Source: UBA1444 sp964521625 (GTDB taxonomy: Bacteria; Bacillota; Negativicutes; UBA1444). Taken from it: a DNA stretch of 64,000 bases. The position numbers and the translations under genes were made by a program. The DNA lies in assembly GCA_964521625.1 (NCBI GenBank), contig CAZFSM010000015.1, positions 1-64,000 on the forward strand, written 5' to 3'. The notes under the pieces are model-generated. The model had not been told where the DNA came from, did not search any database, and saw nothing but the letters and a program-made list of their open reading frames with translations. Position 1 is the first letter of the stretch; the number at the start of each line of letters is the position of its first letter. Positions 61,754 through 64,000 of this stretch are shown here, one piece after another.

Positions 61754-62746
61754 TTATTTCCCCTTCAAATATATATTTGCTCGATTGGCGGCATTATCCC
61801 TGAGATTAAAGTAATAAAACAGATAGTCGTAATGATGGTAAATGCCTTTAGGAAAAACCTGATTGCCTGGCGACAATTTTTCCACATCCACCGTGCTGCA
61901 GATTAGCACTCCTTTTGCTTTATCGATGCGGGCATCGGCATAGGCTCTTTGAAAAATCATCTGCCCGTCCGGCCCCATATCAATCGAGCCGAGATTATCC
62001 TCAGCCGGTGCCAGTTTTTCGCTGCGGGTCCAACTGATCGGATTGATTACCAAAGCACCTGGCAATACCACGGGGTTCTTGCCGTTCATTTGCGGCGCCT
62101 CTGTGTTGTAGGAAACGATTACGCCAGTATCATCTGGCCCCTTGGCAAATTTTAGATGCGGATTTTCCGCCAGGTATTCCGGTGTTATCGAATAACCGAT
62201 CACATAGGCGGCAATCATCCGGGCATAAACCCGAGGATTCTGTTTCATATAGTCAGACAGCAGATACAGCAGAATATTGGAACCCTGTGAATGTCCGGCC
62301 AGAATAAATGGCCTGCCTTGATTATGATTTTTAATGTAGTAATCAAAAGCTGCCAAGGCATCCGTTGCCGGAATACCGCCGACCACTTTCCTCTGTTCTG
62401 CCAGTGGCAATGTCAGCGTGTAGGCTGCGTCGGCCTGCCGATAATAAGGTGCATACAAGTTGGCGGTTGGCGAAAAAGCCGAAGCTTGATAGGCAAGCGC
62501 CAGTTGAGAACGCTGCAACATGTCCGGATTATCTACATTACAGATGTTAGGGTCCGCCTGCGTCGCTTTTTGATATACCGTCGGATAGAGGTAAAAAACG
62601 TCAACAGTCTTGGTTGGTGTGGCAGGTCGCGACAGCCAATGCTCCGGTTTTGCATAGTCGGTGGCCGATTCGGCCAATACTTGTCCCCCCAGCAATAAGC
62701 TGAACCAAAGCAATAGAACGATGCCTGCGATTTTTTTACAAATCAT
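61754..62746 (-). CDS. Exported DUF3089 alpha/beta hydrolase
   Basis: 330 residues from the ATG at 62746 (GAGGAGG upstream; longer frames lack spacing). Signal peptide: IVLLLWFSLLLGGQVLA. DUF3089 features: PTKTVDVFYLYPTVY, SAFSPTANLYAPYYRQ, AFDYYIKNHNQGRPFILAGHSQGSNILLYLL (nucleophile Ser in GHSQG), AYVIGYSIT and GIYHHYDYLFYYFNLRDN. An esterase/lipase-like enzyme of unknown substrate. First gene of the five-gene envelope hydrolase operon. Confidence 0.87.
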   Translation of the reverse strand: MICKKIAGIVLLLWFSLLLGGQVLAESATDYAKPEHWLSRPATPTKTVDVFYLYPTVYQKATQADPNICNVDNPDMLQRSQLALAYQASAFSPTANLYAPYYRQADAAYTLTLPLAEQRKVVGGIPATDALAAFDYYIKNHNQGRPFILAGHSQGSNILLYLLSDYMKQNPRVYARMIAAYVIGYSITPEYLAENPHLKFAKGPDDTGVIVSYNTEAPQMNGKNPVVLPGALVINPISWTRSEKLAPAEDNLGSIDMGPDGQMIFQRAYADARIDKAKGVLICSTVDVEKLSPGNQVFPKGIYHHYDYLFYYFNLRDNAANRANIYLKGK

Positions 62747-63262
62747 TTTGTTTTTCCTCCTCTTCATCACCGGACTATTTTTTCTCAATTACATCAGTGT
62801 AGGTACTGTTGATGATCCATTTTTTCAGTCACACAGAAGAATCATACCAAAAACAATCAACCATTTTCTAGTTCAGGGAAAACAGCCGGATAATCGATAA
62901 AATCAGCAGCAAAAACAACAAAGACAACCGTGATTCTGCAACTGAACGCCGGTTGTCTCTTATATCAGTGGGCAAATACCACAAACAAGCGTAACTTGGG
63001 GTGGTTTTGTTGAAATTGAGAAGATTTCAGCGAGATCTGCATGGTCCGTCTCCACATTCCAATCTTTCAAAATTATTGATATCAAGGTTTACTTGTTTAA
63101 TTTTCGCCAAATCGCCCCTTTCTCCTGCGTATTTTCAATGGCTACGGCAGTTTATTTCCCCAACATGGGCCAATCCGCAGAGCAGACGAGCCCAAATAAA
63201 GGCTTCTCATCAAAGCGCGGCGAAAGTCTTCATTAAAGTTGAATGAAACGGAGCGCATTGCT
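62747..63262. other. Intergenic stretch of about 500 bases
   Basis: No convincing gene. An inverted repeat (AGACAACCG at 62922-62930 with CGGTTGTCT at 62950-62958, followed by CTTATAT) looks like a hairpin but follows no gene on the + strand. An 81-codon frame at 63001-63246 has no ribosome site and an unremarkable sequence. Promoters for the flanking divergent genes must lie here. Confidence 0.45.
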
Positions 63263-64000
63263 ATGAAAGTTGCCATCATCTCCCCAATCGCCTGGCGGAC
63301 GCCGCCGAGGCATTACGGTCCGTGGGAACGCGTCGTATCACTCTTGGCCGAAGGACTGGTCAAGGAGAATATTGACGTCACTCTCTACGCCACCGGCGAT
63401 TCGATAACTGCCGCCAAATTGCGTAGCGTATGCCAGACGCCATACGAAGAAGACCGCGAAGTCGATGCCAAGGTTTGGGAATCATTGCATATTTCCGCAG
63501 TGATGGAACAGGGCGAAGAATTCGACCTCATCCACAACAACTATGACTTTCTGCCGCTGACCTATAGCGGACTGATAAAGACCCCCGTAGTCACAACCAT
63601 CCACGGTTTTTCTTCCACGAAGATCCTGCCGGTTTATAAAAAGTACAACAAAAAAACTCACTACGTTTCGATCAGCGACGCCGACCGAAACGCGGAGTTA
63701 GATTATATCCGGACCGTCTACCACGGGATCGATATCGAACGGTTTAACTTGATTAAAGACCGTGGCGACTACCTGGTCTATTTCGGTCGTATTCACCCGG
63801 ATAAGGGAACCCGGGAAGCAATTCAGGTTGCCAAACTGGCTAAAAAGAAACTGGTCATCGCCGGCATCATCCAGGACCGACCCTATTATGAAAAATATGT
63901 CGAACCGCAACTTGGCGATGATGTCTGCTACATCGGTTCCGTCGGCCCTGAAGAAAGGAACAAAGTGCTGGGTAATGCCTATGCCTTGCTACACCCGATT
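63263..64000 (+). CDS. Glycosyltransferase family 4, incomplete at window end
   Basis: 246 codons visible, no stop before the window ends. GT-B enzyme: MKVAIISPIAWRTPPRHYGPWERVVSLLAEGL, DLIHNNYDFLPL, VVTTIHGFSS, YVSISDADR, VYHGIDIERF, LVYFGRIHPDKGTREAIQVAK and ALLHPI at the cut edge. These are typical GT4 donor- and acceptor-site segments; the GSFE-like catalytic Glu lies beyond the window. ATG at 63263 has ACGGAG upstream. Sugar and acceptor unknown. Confidence 0.88.
   Translation, partial: MKVAIISPIAWRTPPRHYGPWERVVSLLAEGLVKENIDVTLYATGDSITAAKLRSVCQTPYEEDREVDAKVWESLHISAVMEQGEEFDLIHNNYDFLPLTYSGLIKTPVVTTIHGFSSTKILPVYKKYNKKTHYVSISDADRNAELDYIRTVYHGIDIERFNLIKDRGDYLVYFGRIHPDKGTREAIQVAKLAKKKLVIAGIIQDRPYYEKYVEPQLGDDVCYIGSVGPEERNKVLGNAYALLHPI

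Noticed and set aside
63001..63246. 81-codon + strand frame
   Set aside because: No ribosome site and no recognisable sequence. It lies in the promoter region of the glycosyltransferase gene.
1..64000. CRISPR arrays, tRNA or rRNA genes, intact prophage or complete IS
   Set aside because: No regularly spaced repeats, cloverleaf-like genes, phage structural genes or complete transposase were seen on reading. Only the IS256 end at the left edge is mobile-element-like.

Overview
The window looks like chromosomal DNA of an anaerobic, diderm Firmicute, most likely a Negativicute of the Sporomusa/Pelosinus type (inference). Base composition is near 50% GC. Shine-Dalgarno sites are strong and Firmicute-like, with frequent GTG and TTG starts. 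There is a NADH-linked trimeric [FeFe] hydrogenase, AzlCD, citrate lyase and a THI-box riboswitch. The envelope genes point to two membranes: a MetA-type beta-barrel protein and an STN-domain protein. No rRNA, tRNA, CRISPR array or complete mobile element was seen.

Layout. 1-290: right end of a decayed IS256-family element. 0.6-4.7 kb: small ORF, then aminotransferase and AzlCD facing a MocR regulator. 4.7-7.9 kb: GntR regulator, DASS anion transporter and FAH-family hydrolase, with two matching palindromic operators. 8-12.5 kb: Tex, MFS transporter, secreted unknown. 12.6-14 kb: LarA lactate racemase. 14.1-19.4 kb: seven-gene, tightly overlapping surface-polysaccharide operon (GT39-like, GT2, DUF2304, small DMT protein, FemAB-like, methyltransferase, polysaccharide deacetylase). 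19.7-20.2 kb: exported His/Arg/Trp-rich coiled-coil protein. 20.3-24.9 kb: HydC-HydB-HydA plus two small [2Fe-2S] thioredoxin-like proteins, with a Rex-like site upstream. 25-26.9 kb: methylglyoxal synthase, tandem ArsC fusion, small CPCELC protein. 27.2-28.3 kb: AT-rich orphan with an HEPN-like RxxxxH motif. 28.5-36.9 kb: glycolipid glycosyltransferase, zinc phospholipase C, alcohol dehydrogenase, isochorismatase-like protein without its cysteine, DUF190-CrcB fluoride pair, flavodoxin-like reductase with TetR, and thiC under a TPP riboswitch. 37-40.6 kb: HTH-DUF2087-GIY-YIG fusion, TerB-like protein, LysR with AEC transporter. 40.7-45.6 kb: STN-VWA protein, ECF sigma with its presumed anti-sigma, a response regulator with an unrecognised output domain, DUF3592. 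45.7-51.8 kb: a 1,804-residue exported protein (nucleotidyltransferase-like motif, Ig/PKD folds, four TPR blocks, unknown C-terminus) convergent with an exported MORN protein. 51.9-57.2 kb: CitMHS transporter, LysR and divergent citDEF. 57.3-62.7 kb: five-gene envelope phosphohydrolase operon with a beta-barrel. 63.3 kb to end: glycosyltransferase running off the window.

How it fits together. Metabolism is fermentative or acetogenic in style. Citrate is taken up (CitMHS) and cleaved (CitDEF). H2 and NADH are exchanged by HydABC. Lactate isomers are interconverted by LarA. Amino-acid carbon is handled by AzlCD with an aminotransferase. The least explained items are the giant NT-like/PKD/TPR protein with its MORN neighbour, the HEPN-like orphan, the HTH-DUF2087-GIY-YIG fusion, the phosphohydrolase operon and the exosortase-style polysaccharide operon that has no visible exosortase.
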